From NCBI GenBank assembly GCA_041941305.1, contig JBGTQJ010000034.1, positions 1 to 64,000 of the forward strand: a stretch of DNA of 64,000 nucleotides, written 5' to 3'. The DNA is from JANSWP01 sp041941305 (GTDB taxonomy: Bacteria > Bacteroidota > Bacteroidia > Chitinophagales > Saprospiraceae). The notes under the pieces are model-generated. The model did no database searches. It was not told where the DNA came from and saw only the letters and a program-made list of their open reading frames with translations. Position 1 is the first letter of the stretch. Every line of letters begins with the position of its first letter. Of this stretch, positions 53,287 to 62,098 are shown piece after piece. Position numbers and translations under genes: made by a program.

Positions 53287-54546
53287 TTAAGAAGCCAGGG
53301 AACCCTCATGGTCCAATACTTCCGCTTCCACCTGATTTCTCAACAAATCGTCCATTGTCTCTCGTTTTCTGATCAAGTAAGCTTTTCCTTCATGCACCAT
53401 CACCTCTGCGGGGCGGAAGCGTGAATTGTAGTTGGAAGCCATGGAAAAGCAATAGGCTCCAGCGTTGTAAAAGCAGAGCACATCGCCCTCCTGAATTTCC
53501 GAAATTTTGCGGTTGACGCCAAAAGTGTCTGTCTCACAAATGTATCCTACGACGCTATATATTCTAGGTTTCCCTTCAGGGCGACTAAGGTTTTCTATTC
53601 TGTGGTAAGAATTGTAAAACATTGGGCGAATGAGGTGGTTCATACCCGAATCAATGCCCGCGAAAAGGGTAGATGGAGTTGTTTTGACCACATTTACGCT
53701 TACCAAAAAATAACCAGCTTCACTCACCAAAAACTTCCCAGGTTCAAAAATCAGTTCGAGGTCTTTTCCATATTCTTCGCAGAACTCATTGAATCGTTTG
53801 GAGATGGCTTTACCAAAATCATTGACATCTGTAGAAATATCACCTGGTTTGTAGGGCACTTTGAACCCTGACCCAAAATTGATGTAATTCAAATCCTCAA
53901 AATTTTGCGCCATATTAAGTAGGATTTCGGCAGCATTGAGGAAGAGTTCTGCATCCAATATATCAGAACCCGTATGCATGTGTAGTCCATCTATTTTCAA
54001 CCCGGTGGCTTCAATGACTTTCAACACGTGTGGCATCTGATGGATGGAAATCCCAAATTTGGAGTCGATGTGTCCTACAGAAATTTTGGCATTGCCACCG
54101 GCAAAAACGTGTGGGTTGACGCGAATACCAACTGGAACCTCCGGATGAGCATGACCAAACTGTTCAAGAATAGAGATGTTGTCAATATTGATTTTAACTC
54201 CTAAGGCTAAAGCTGCTTCAATTTCTTCGAGTGAAACGCAATTGGGAGTATACATAATGTCTTCTTGTTTGAACCCTCCCATTAGTGCCAGGTTTACCTC
54301 CTGAATGGATACACAATCCAAATTGCTGCCCAAACCGCGCAAAAATTTCAAAATATTAATATTCGTCAGTGCTTTACATGCATAATTTATGCGCAACTTC
54401 TTCACGTCAAAAGCCTTCTCCATCTGTTTATACTGTCTTGCAATGATTGCTGTGTCATATACATAAAGTGGGCTGTCGAATTCCTCGACCAGCTGTAGCG
54501 GATCCACGCCGCCGGAGAGTAAGAATTGTCCGTTTTGAAGTTCCAT
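53287..54546 (-). CDS. lysA: Diaminopimelate decarboxylase
   Basis: 419 residues from the ATG at 54546 (MELQNGQFLLSGG); an extension of 18 codons upstream starts at a weak codon and is not needed. The PLP-dependent enzyme converts meso-diaminopimelate to lysine. It has the fold-type III TIM barrel with the PLP lysine in INYACKALTN (about 54), HMHTGSD and GSGFKVPY for phosphate and substrate binding, and the C-terminal beta domain with VGYICETDTFG (active Cys about 335) and NAGAYCFSMASNYNSRFRPAE. The spacing and length fit LysA rather than arginine or carboxynorspermidine decarboxylase, though these relatives are close. It is single on the minus strand between two hairpin-rich gaps. Confidence 0.92.
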   Translation of the reverse strand: MELQNGQFLLSGGVDPLQLVEEFDSPLYVYDTAIIARQYKQMEKAFDVKKLRINYACKALTNINILKFLRGLGSNLDCVSIQEVNLALMGGFKQEDIMYTPNCVSLEEIEAALALGVKINIDNISILEQFGHAHPEVPVGIRVNPHVFAGGNAKISVGHIDSKFGISIHQMPHVLKVIEATGLKIDGLHMHTGSDILDAELFLNAAEILLNMAQNFEDLNYINFGSGFKVPYKPGDISTDVNDFGKAISKRFNEFCEEYGKDLELIFEPGKFLVSEAGYFLVSVNVVKTTPSTLFAGIDSGMNHLIRPMFYNSYHRIENLSRPEGKPRIYSVVGYICETDTFGVNRKISEIQEGDVLCFYNAGAYCFSMASNYNSRFRPAEVMVHEGKAYLIRKRETMDDLLRNQVEAEVLDHEGSLAS

Positions 54547-54924
54547 TTTTTTCAGGAAAGATGTATTTTGAATGGTGAATTTTGAAAGCTTGAATTGCAC
54601 TCAAAATTTGTCATTCGTACTCAAAATTGAAAAAAGTGCGCAAATATAGGGATTTGAGGCATTGAGATAAAAAAATTAGCTCCTTCAACCACGTACCCGC
54701 CAAAATGATTCAATCAAACATCTATAAAATCGATTTGATTTCATTCTTTTTGGTTTTTTAGAGACTACCCTGGACTTTATTCGAAAAGATTTTGTTTGAA
54801 AAGCCGTCAACCGTCCGCCGTTTACCGTCAACCGAATAAAGTCTCCTATACTCCCTATAAAACCAATGCGAAGTGAATTTGGCCATCTCAGGGGCATCCC
54901 CTATTTTGCGAAAAACTACCCATA
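54547..54924. other. Divergent intergenic region with inverted repeat and heptamers
   Basis: 378 bp between lysA and the ECF sigma gene. No gene is supported. It contains an ACTTTATTCG inverted repeat (54774-54842) enclosing GCCGTCA/ACCGTCC heptamers (54803-54830). Promoters for both flanking genes should be here but were not identified. Confidence 0.5.
54772..54846. repeat. ACTTTATTC inverted repeat enclosing GACGGTT-type heptamers
   Basis: GGACTTTATTCG (54772-54783) faces CGAATAAAGTCTCC (54833-54846). Between them four heptamers in register (GCCGTCA, ACCGTCC, GCCGTTT, ACCGTCA at 54803-54830) match the complement of the unit inserted in the receiver domain at 2849-2910. The outer repeat resembles that at 29180-29235. 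Confidence 0.7.
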
Positions 54925-55464
54925 GTGACTGAAAAAGACCTCATACAGGCTTGCATTATGCAAGACCGGCGTGCGCAGCAACTCTTGTTTGACCGCTACT
55001 CTCCAAATATGTTTGGGGTCTGTAAACGTTATGTCAAAAGCCGTGAAGACGCTGAAGATGTGTTGGTCGAAGGCTTTTACAAAGTACTCACCAAGCTGGA
55101 ACAATATTCTGGAGAAGGTAGCTTCGAAGGTTGGATTCGACGCATCATCGTCAATGAAGCGCTGATGTGGCTTCGAAAAAAGCACAACCTTGTCACCAAA
55201 GTTGAACTCAACAACAATCTCGACCACAAAACAGAAGTCACGGTAGAAGATGAACTCCAAGCTGAAGACATCCTGAGATTGCTCGCTCAATTACCCACCG
55301 GCTACCGCACCGTTTTCAATTTATACGTTTTGGAAGGCTACAAACACAGAGAAATTGCTGAATTGTTGGGCATCAGTATCAATACTTCAAAATCGCAATT
55401 GATTTTGGCTAAGAAGCGATTGGGTGATTTGGTATTGAAGCAGGAGGCGAGAGATGTGCGGTGA
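54925..55464 (+). CDS. ECF-type RNA polymerase sigma factor
   Basis: 179 residues from a GTG at 54925. Region 2 (about 10-85) includes FDRYSPNMFGVCKRYVKSREDAEDVLVEGFYKV and YSGEGSFEGWIRRIIVNEALMWLRKK; region 4 (about 120-170) includes LPTGYRTVFNLYVLEGYKHREIAELLGISINTSKSQLILAKKRL. A linker rich in charged residues joins them. Bacteroidota ECF factors of this kind usually precede a FecR or other anti-sigma gene; here none follows, and the next genes are a toxin-antitoxin pair starting 72 bp downstream. It may therefore be controlled at the level of transcription or by an unlinked partner. Target genes are unknown. Confidence 0.93.
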   Translation: MTEKDLIQACIMQDRRAQQLLFDRYSPNMFGVCKRYVKSREDAEDVLVEGFYKVLTKLEQYSGEGSFEGWIRRIIVNEALMWLRKKHNLVTKVELNNNLDHKTEVTVEDELQAEDILRLLAQLPTGYRTVFNLYVLEGYKHREIAELLGISINTSKSQLILAKKRLGDLVLKQEARDVR

Positions 55465-55535
55465 TTTATTTGGAAAGTTGTTTAGAATTTTTGAAAATTG
55501 TTTCCAATTTCATCTCAAAACTTAATTTGCAAAAA

Positions 55536-55766
55536 ATGATGGATCAAGTAACCATCCAAATTCCACATAAACTTCAAATGAGCGCTTTTGAAGTAAGAAT
55601 GCTTGTAGCCACTAAGTTATTTGAAGATGGAAAATTATCTTCTGGGCAAGCAGCGGAAATAGTTGGATTATCAAAAAAAGCGTTTATTGAATTGATCGGC
55701 AAATATAGCGTATCAGTTTTTGGATATGATTTTAATGATTTGGAAAATGATCTAGCCAATGCATAA
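55536..55766 (+). CDS. UPF0175-family antitoxin
   Basis: 76-77 residues from the ATG at 55536 (MMDQVTIQIPHKLQ). It is a small DNA-binding antitoxin-type protein: KLFEDGKLSSGQAAEIVGLSKKAFIELIGKYSVSVFGYD is the UPF0175 helix-turn-helix core. Its 3' end overlaps the PIN gene start by 8 nt, the typical arrangement of a type II toxin-antitoxin operon. The antitoxin probably represses the pair's promoter. In-frame codons upstream to 55461 overlap the sigma gene stop and are not needed. Confidence 0.88.
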   Translation: MMDQVTIQIPHKLQMSAFEVRMLVATKLFEDGKLSSGQAAEIVGLSKKAFIELIGKYSVSVFGYDFNDLENDLANA

Positions 55767-56214
55767 TTTGGTCATTGCTGATAAAAGTTGTCTTATCGTC
55801 CTCTTTCAAATAAATAGCCTAGATTGGTTGAGGGAGCTATATGAAGAAGTAACTATAACTGTGGAAGTAGAACAAGAATTTGAAGGAAAATTGCCAGATT
55901 GGATAAAAATAAAAGAAGTAAAAGATAAAATGAGGCAGGAAATCCTTCAATTGAGCCTTGACAAAGGAGAAGCAAGTGCAATAGCTTTAAGTTTAGAAAA
56001 TGAACATTCATTATTATTGATTGATGAACGAAAAGGGAGGAGAATTGCTAATGAATTAGGCTTAAAGTTTACAGGAACTTTAGGTATTATTATTAAGGCG
56101 AAAGAACAAGGAATCATTTCTTCAATAGCCAAAGAAATTGAAAAATTAAAATCTCACCACTTTTGGTTATCCGAAAAGCTGATCAAACAAATTCTGGAAA
56201 AATATGATGATTAA
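55759..56214 (+). CDS. PIN-domain toxin (DUF3368 type)
   Basis: 151 residues. PIN domains are Mg2+-dependent ribonucleases, in toxin-antitoxin systems often cutting tRNA or mRNA. Acidic positions are conserved: Asp in VIADKSCLIVL (about 8), Glu in VEVEQEF (about 39), Glu in DKGEASAIALSLEN (about 72) and Asp in LLLIDERKGRRIANELG (about 94). GTLGIIIKAKEQGII is typical of DUF3368. The usual N-terminal DTSPLI is DKSCLI here, but the metal-binding Asp is kept. Overlap with the upstream antitoxin supports translational coupling. Activity appears intact from sequence. Confidence 0.88.
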   Translation: MHNLVIADKSCLIVLFQINSLDWLRELYEEVTITVEVEQEFEGKLPDWIKIKEVKDKMRQEILQLSLDKGEASAIALSLENEHSLLLIDERKGRRIANELGLKFTGTLGIIIKAKEQGIISSIAKEIEKLKSHHFWLSEKLIKQILEKYDD

Positions 56215-56284
56215 TGGCTCTTCTTCAAGGAGCACCTTAAATATTCTATTTCCAAAGACATATTAAAAAATCAACACACCAAGT

Positions 56285-57778
56285 ATGAAAAAAGTAGCCT
56301 TACTCTTGCTTTTCGTTTTTGCACTTATGCTAAATACAAAAGCCCAAAAACGAATGCTTCCTATTGACACCACTGTTGTTACCAAACATACCACCACCAT
56401 CAATGGCGTCAAAATCAATTACACTGCGCAAACAGGGACTCAGCCAGTTTGGGGAGAAGATGACCGCGCCATTGCCTCTTTGTATTACACCTATTATACA
56501 AGAGATAATGTCAATAATCGAGACCCTCGTCCCCTCGTCATTTCTTTCAATGGTGGACCAGGTTCAGCTTCCGTTTGGATGCACATCGCATATACAGGTC
56601 CTCAAATTTTGAAAATTGACGAGGAAGGTTATCCGGTGCAGCCATATGGCATTAAGGAAAATCCTTATTCTGTTTTGGATGTAGCAGACATTGTATTTGT
56701 GAATCCGGTGAATACAGGCTACTCGAGAATGATTCCAGATAAAGAAGGGAAAATGCCTGACAAAAAACTATTCTTTGGTATCAATGCAGATATCAAATAC
56801 CTGGCAGAATGGATTACCAATTTTGTATCCCGAAACAATCGCTGGAATTCTCCAAAATACATCATTGGAGAAAGTTATGGCGGAACCCGGGTAATGGGTT
56901 TGGCATTGGAATTACAGGAAAGACAATGGATGTACCTCAACGGAGTAATAATGGTTTCTCCTGCAGATTACTTGATATACGAATCAGATGTGCCTCTTTC
57001 CTCTGGTCTGAATTTGCCTTACTTTACAGCGGCCGCCTGGCATCACAAAATGCTACCGCCTGAATTGCAGAACAAAGATCTACTGGAGGTCTTGCCTGAA
57101 TCAGAAGATTATACCATTCATCATGTCTTGCCTGCAATTGCCAAAGGTGGTTTTATCTCAGAAAAGGAAAAGCAGGAAGTAGCCGAGAAAATGGCTTATT
57201 ACTCCGGCTTGTCCGTCAAATCTATTTTACAGAACAACCTGGACGTTTCAACCCGTTTTTTTTGGAAAGATTTGTTAAGAGAGAAAACTGGACAGACCAT
57301 TGGCAGACTGGATTCCCGTTATTTGGGCATTGATAAAACAGAGGCAGGAATTGGTCCTGACTATAGTGCAGAGCTCACTTCCTGGCTGCATTCCTTCACC
57401 CCTGCCATCAACTATTATTTGCGCGAGCATTTGAATTTCAAAACGGATATCAAGTACAACATGTTTGGTCCTGTGCGTCCCTGGGATAGAACCAACAACA
57501 ACGTTCGAGAGAACCTGCGAAAAGCGATGGCTTCCAATCCATATTTGAAAGTCTTGATACAGTCTGGATATTACGATGGCGCGACTACCTACTTTGAAGG
57601 AAAATACACCATGTGGCAAATTGACCCCAGTGGAAAAATGAAGGATCGCATGAGCTTTAAAGGTTATCGTAGTGGACACATGATGTATCTGCGTTATGAA
57701 GATTTAAAAGCTGCAAATGACGATTTGCGGGCGTTTATCAGGGGAAGTTTGTCGAAGGGAAAGGCGGCTAAGTATTAG
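56285..57778 (+). CDS. Secreted S10-family serine carboxypeptidase
   Basis: 497 residues with a signal peptide (MKKVALLLLFVFALMLNTKAQ). It removes C-terminal amino acids from peptides in the periplasm or outside. The catalytic triad is visible: Ser in IIGESYGGTRV (about 199), Asp in GYYDGATTYF (about 431) and His in YRSGHMMYL (about 464). The oxyanion/recognition segment is SFNGGPGSASVWMH. The length and the FVNPVNTGYS segment fit the bacterial branch of S10. It lies 70 bp after the toxin gene on the same strand and 24 bp before the following lipoprotein gene. No T9SS tail is present. Confidence 0.93.
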   Translation: MKKVALLLLFVFALMLNTKAQKRMLPIDTTVVTKHTTTINGVKINYTAQTGTQPVWGEDDRAIASLYYTYYTRDNVNNRDPRPLVISFNGGPGSASVWMHIAYTGPQILKIDEEGYPVQPYGIKENPYSVLDVADIVFVNPVNTGYSRMIPDKEGKMPDKKLFFGINADIKYLAEWITNFVSRNNRWNSPKYIIGESYGGTRVMGLALELQERQWMYLNGVIMVSPADYLIYESDVPLSSGLNLPYFTAAAWHHKMLPPELQNKDLLEVLPESEDYTIHHVLPAIAKGGFISEKEKQEVAEKMAYYSGLSVKSILQNNLDVSTRFFWKDLLREKTGQTIGRLDSRYLGIDKTEAGIGPDYSAELTSWLHSFTPAINYYLREHLNFKTDIKYNMFGPVRPWDRTNNNVRENLRKAMASNPYLKVLIQSGYYDGATTYFEGKYTMWQIDPSGKMKDRMSFKGYRSGHMMYLRYEDLKAANDDLRAFIRGSLSKGKAAKY

Positions 57779-57802
57779 ATTGAAACCATAATACATTTAA
57801 TC

Positions 57803-58945
57803 ATGAAAGCACAGCTCTTATCTATTTTTTTGCTCTTGATTGTTCTTTCCTGCAACGAGGAAAAAGAATTTGAACTAGATAAAAAAAGAATCTATGCCTA
57901 CCTCGACTTAAAATACGCTCCTCATGAGGGAATCAGGTATGGAAAGGTTGAAGAAGCATACAATAATGTTTTTTTCCACAAAAATACCCCACCGAAATTA
58001 GAAAGGATTCAAGTTAATTTACTAGAGCAGAAAACCAATCGGAAATATTATAAAATAGTATTACCAACCTTGTATCTGGAATACCCTGAATTAGAGATAA
58101 TTATTGCATTGCCAATTGAGCGGTCAGAAAGTATTTTTGAATTGAAATCTCCCACATTTTCAGCTGCACCCCGAGCGTTTTTTGATATGTTTTCAGGTAT
58201 GAAAATTACAAAAGAGGGAGAAAAGTTGGCTTTGGCAAAAGAAGTAGCCTACCTGTTTGAAGCTGTTACTTACAAGGGATCTATCCAAAATTGTATTGAA
58301 GAGCAATACAATGTTGAGTGTGAAGTTTGGCATCTGGATAAACAATGGAGGGTCCTCAATTTTCTTTATCTCCAGGATAGTTTAATCACATTTGAAGTAT
58401 TAAATCCTGATGAAAAACCAAGGACAGTAGTTGAATTTGATATTTCATGTTTGGCACAGGAAAATTTTAATCAAAAAAGCGAGCTTAAAGAAAAAGCGAA
58501 AAGATTAGAAGCTTTGGCATACAACTATTTACCTGAGAATTTTGAAAAAATTGAAATTGAAGATACGCGAATTTTTGAAGGATTGAAACGATTGAAAACC
58601 AAGGGTAGTAGAGTTATTCGTGATCATTGTATTATTAAAAATTTGGATAACTTTCCCAAAATAGCCTTTGAAGCTCGGCGGATTTTGGTCAAAGCAACAA
58701 AGGAAATTGGTGGTGGATACTTTGCAAGAGCTAGCATAGAAGAAATTATTTTCAAATCTGAGGATTGTGCCAGCTTGATATTTGAATTTTTGGACAGCAT
58801 TCGAATCGGTGATCATACCTGGCATGATATTGACAAACCACCTAATTCTATTTTTCAGGATGGAAATAAATTGTATTACATACGAGCGGCAGGTTGGTAC
58901 ATGATGAATTTTTATGAGGAAATAGGATTGGTGATGAAGGAATAA
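57803..58945 (+). CDS. Lipoprotein of unknown function (first gene of a five-gene unit)
   Basis: 380 residues. The N-terminus MKAQLLSIFLLLIVLSCNEEK has a lipobox (VLSC), so the protein is probably anchored to a membrane facing the periplasm. I do not recognise a domain in the mature part. It is mixed alpha/beta, with YAPHEGIRYGKVEEAYNNVFF and LEYPELEIIIALPIERSE among notable stretches; near the end come IRIGDHTWHDIDKPPNSIFQ and YYIRAAGWYMMNFYEEIG. Two conserved-looking Cys occur mid-protein. It is followed after 11 bp by the SMI1/ankyrin gene, so it is probably translated from the same mRNA. Confidence 0.65.
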   Translation: MKAQLLSIFLLLIVLSCNEEKEFELDKKRIYAYLDLKYAPHEGIRYGKVEEAYNNVFFHKNTPPKLERIQVNLLEQKTNRKYYKIVLPTLYLEYPELEIIIALPIERSESIFELKSPTFSAAPRAFFDMFSGMKITKEGEKLALAKEVAYLFEAVTYKGSIQNCIEEQYNVECEVWHLDKQWRVLNFLYLQDSLITFEVLNPDEKPRTVVEFDISCLAQENFNQKSELKEKAKRLEALAYNYLPENFEKIEIEDTRIFEGLKRLKTKGSRVIRDHCIIKNLDNFPKIAFEARRILVKATKEIGGGYFARASIEEIIFKSEDCASLIFEFLDSIRIGDHTWHDIDKPPNSIFQDGNKLYYIRAAGWYMMNFYEEIGLVMKE

Positions 58946-58956
58946 AGGAATGATAA

Positions 58957-61599
58957 ATGGTAATTTTGGCTTTTGATAAAATCAATTATAACATGCTCAT
59001 TTCAGAACACTTTGAAAACAGTAGGAGAGTCTTTTTGAAAGGCTTGGAAGAAAAGCGGACCAAAGCAATTTCCATTATTCGGAATTTTGTAAAAAGGCAC
59101 AAGGATGAAGGCTTATTTGTGCCTGGTTCGGGAATACAGGTATACGATTATATGGACGACAATCTCTCCATTTGTTTTTATCACGATGGGATGGGGGATT
59201 GCGAGCAGTTTTATGAAGTAAAATATGATTTTGATCCTTACACGGGGGAGCCTACGATTCCCATTCCCAAATTCAGTCCATATGAATTGACCGATTATTC
59301 CTCCAGAAACTATGAATTGGCATTGTATGAATATGGAACCTGGTGCAGCAATCAATATCGTTTATGGGCCTTGAAAGTATGGCAGGAAGCAAAAGTGGTG
59401 GATCAAATTCCCTTTGCTTTTTTTGATGATTATTACCAGGCGTTTAATTTCGATTTGCTGCAAATGCAGCATGTCGATTATGACAACTATTCTAAGGTTC
59501 CGCTAGGCAAAACTTTGCTTTCGGAGGAATTGCTAATGAGAATTGGCTCCAATAATTTTCACCATCTTTTCCTGAAAAAGGATCAGTTGTACTTGGAAAT
59601 TGGTTATTTATTCCAACCAAAATTTAAGCTTGCTTTTGAAAGACAATATGAAAATGGAGAATGGACATACAAAGAAAAAATAGGTGGGAAACAGGGCAGT
59701 GTGAAAGATGTACGAAATTTTGCCGGACAATTTTTACGAAAGGCAATAAAAAGTGGATTTGAAATAGTGGACTTGCCAGAATCCATCCCATTTGAAAAAC
59801 ATTTTGACTTCATTTTTCCTGGAAAACTAAGCCATGCAAAAAATCATTGGGGCGAGCAACCAAACATTGAGGTACAACAATTTGAAACTCAATTGAATAT
59901 CAAATTGCCGAGTGACTATCGTGCTTTTTTAGAGCAATACAATGGTTTACAGTCCCATGCTTATGATGGTTTTGGATATACCAAATACGATTCAATCCGC
60001 CCAGTCATTTTTTATGGCTTGTCTTATAAACCATCATATGACATTGTACACCATATCGAAAAATTGGAATACAAATGTTTGCCTGAGTATATACCTATAG
60101 GGGAAGACATGGAGTACAATCAAATTTGGTTAGGGGTTTCTGAGGAAAAAAAAGGGCAGGTGGTTTATAAAAGATTTGAAGCGCCACAGAAAAAAATAGT
60201 CACTTATGAAATAGACAGCTCTTTTCAGGAATTTGTAGATGGCTTTTTTACAGACTTTAACGCAGGTATTGAGCACATTGTCGCAGCCAACGAGTTGAAT
60301 TATTTCAAAAAGTACCTCCAAAAACAATGGAATTGGGATGATTCGATACGTTGGAGTCGGGATGTTATGGATGTTATCATGCGAGCTGATGAGCCCAGAC
60401 CTGCCTTTCTGGACTTTGCTTTTTCGCAAGGAAGACGTGTTGATAGAGTATTAAGGAATGGATACAATATGACCCCGGAAATCATTGCAGTTTTTGATAA
60501 GCATCAAATCACCATTCCAAAAATGTGTTTATCCTACAGACTTCAATCTATCCTCAAATCCGGTAAACCATTGAATGAAAAAGAGTTTAGTGGCTTAATT
60601 GAAAAAGGAGCAGACCCTAACCTATTTGAAGTTTATGAGACACTTCAAAAGTGGATTGAAACGGATAGCACCCCAAATCGGTTGGAGATGCTTGAAAAGA
60701 TAAAGCCCTATTACAGAAAACTGAGCAGTACAGAAAGAATAGATTTGATAGTGGATCAAAGGGGCTTGTCATTTTCTTCCAACCAATCCACCGTGGCGGA
60801 ATTTGAACTTTCTGGAATTGATGCAATTTCCAATATTCCTTTTCCAGATGGATTAATGGAGTTTCTGAAAAAATATCAGGGAACTGTTCCAAACCTGCGC
60901 TTTTTTGAATTTACCATAAGTGCAGGAAACGATAATCATTTTGTAGAAATCGATCACGTTTTAGGCCCATCGGAAATGGTGACCAACTATGCTTTTACCA
61001 AAGATATTTTAACAAAGAAGGAGATAACTGACAGATACCTTCCTATCGCAATTACTAAAGACGGTGGATATGTGGTCATCAATTGTGAAAAGGAAAGTAA
61101 ACAATATGGCTCCCTCGGATTTATTTTCAATCACATCATAAGATATGATAGGCATCGAGGTCATCAGGCTTATCGCTTTAAAAAAACAGTAGCAACAGAC
61201 ATCTTCCAATTTTTAATGAAGCTTTTGCCCAAACAATATGTCTTTGATGAAATGAGCCTTGAAGCCCAAAAGGGCAACCTCGATTATTTCAAAATGCGTC
61301 TGGAAAGAGGTTGGAATATTAATGTATTTACACGAACGGAACAGACAAGCTTGCATCAAGCCGTCAGAAATAATCACCATCGATTGGCAAAATTTCTACT
61401 TGATAATGGTGCAAACCCCAACCTGAAAGTAGCATCTCCCGATTGGGATTCTACCTTAAGCATCGCAATAAAATATGCTGATGAAGCAATGGTTCAGTTG
61501 ATATACCAGCACAGTGATTTGACTTATACGGATGATTACGAAAGATTGAAATCCTACCTGATTAAATATTATGGAAAGGCATATTTGAGGAAGTTTTAA
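58957..61599 (+). CDS. Multidomain protein with two SMI1/KNR4-like domains and ankyrin repeats
   Basis: 880 residues without signal peptide, so cytoplasmic. An N-terminal unknown domain (1-280) is rich in aromatic residues (ICFYHDGMGDCEQFYEVKYDF). A SMI1/KNR4 (SUKH) domain at about 298-430 contains EVQQFETQLNIKLPSDYRAFLEQYNG and LPEYIPIGEDM. A spacer with ankyrin-like pieces (PLNEKEFSGLIEKGADPNLFEVY) follows, then a second SUKH-like domain at about 611-754 (IPFPDGLMEFLKKYQGTVPN, YLPIAITKDGGYVVINC). Ankyrin repeats end the protein (about 766-858: TSLHQAVRNNHHRLAKFLLDNGANPNL). SUKH proteins are often immunity proteins to polymorphic toxins, but no toxin is adjacent. ATG at 58957 is used; a second Met 12 codons later is possible. 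Confidence 0.8.
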   Translation: MVILAFDKINYNMLISEHFENSRRVFLKGLEEKRTKAISIIRNFVKRHKDEGLFVPGSGIQVYDYMDDNLSICFYHDGMGDCEQFYEVKYDFDPYTGEPTIPIPKFSPYELTDYSSRNYELALYEYGTWCSNQYRLWALKVWQEAKVVDQIPFAFFDDYYQAFNFDLLQMQHVDYDNYSKVPLGKTLLSEELLMRIGSNNFHHLFLKKDQLYLEIGYLFQPKFKLAFERQYENGEWTYKEKIGGKQGSVKDVRNFAGQFLRKAIKSGFEIVDLPESIPFEKHFDFIFPGKLSHAKNHWGEQPNIEVQQFETQLNIKLPSDYRAFLEQYNGLQSHAYDGFGYTKYDSIRPVIFYGLSYKPSYDIVHHIEKLEYKCLPEYIPIGEDMEYNQIWLGVSEEKKGQVVYKRFEAPQKKIVTYEIDSSFQEFVDGFFTDFNAGIEHIVAANELNYFKKYLQKQWNWDDSIRWSRDVMDVIMRADEPRPAFLDFAFSQGRRVDRVLRNGYNMTPEIIAVFDKHQITIPKMCLSYRLQSILKSGKPLNEKEFSGLIEKGADPNLFEVYETLQKWIETDSTPNRLEMLEKIKPYYRKLSSTERIDLIVDQRGLSFSSNQSTVAEFELSGIDAISNIPFPDGLMEFLKKYQGTVPNLRFFEFTISAGNDNHFVEIDHVLGPSEMVTNYAFTKDILTKKEITDRYLPIAITKDGGYVVINCEKESKQYGSLGFIFNHIIRYDRHRGHQAYRFKKTVATDIFQFLMKLLPKQYVFDEMSLEAQKGNLDYFKMRLERGWNINVFTRTEQTSLHQAVRNNHHRLAKFLLDNGANPNLKVASPDWDSTLSIAIKYADEAMVQLIYQHSDLTYTDDYERLKSYLIKYYGKAYLRKF

Positions 61600-61615
61600 A
61601 CCTTAAAGTGTAAAA

Positions 61616-62098
61616 ATGAAACAGTATCGAAATAATGGTGCAAAGGGTGCTATTCTGGATGAGTACGAAAGAGCCATCCTTGAACTCCAAAATCTCATTG
61701 GAACCCTAAGCCAAAATGAACTGGAATCAATTGTAGATAAGGAAACTAAGGATCCCGATTGTAGAAGCGTTCAAACTATCCTGACGCATGTAGTTAATTC
61801 CGGATATGGTTATGCAACCTATATCCGGCGTCATTTTGGAGAGCAAATCGATTTTAAAGAGCGAACTACTTTGGGTTCTGTATTGGAATATCAAAGCGCA
61901 TTATCCGATATGTTTCAATTTAATGAACAAGTATTTGAAGATTATCCAGAGATGCAATTGGAGGAAATGGATAATTCCAGGAAGATTTTAGTTCGTTGGG
62001 GACAGTTATTCGATATTGAACAATTGATGGAGCACGCCATAGTACACGTTTTGAGGCACCGGAGGCAAATTGAACGATTTCTAATTCTATTAAGATGA
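61616..62098 (+). CDS. DinB-like metal-dependent protein
   Basis: 160 residues forming a four-helix bundle of the DinB/YfiT type. Likely metal ligands are His in ILTHVVNSGYGYATYI (about 61) and two His in EHAIVHVLRHRRQIERF (about 141-150). Family members include thiol transferases; no substrate can be named. The ATG follows the SMI1/ankyrin stop by 16 bp, and the stop overlaps the next start (ATGA, 62095-62098), indicating translational coupling. Confidence 0.85.
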   Translation: MKQYRNNGAKGAILDEYERAILELQNLIGTLSQNELESIVDKETKDPDCRSVQTILTHVVNSGYGYATYIRRHFGEQIDFKERTTLGSVLEYQSALSDMFQFNEQVFEDYPEMQLEEMDNSRKILVRWGQLFDIEQLMEHAIVHVLRHRRQIERFLILLR

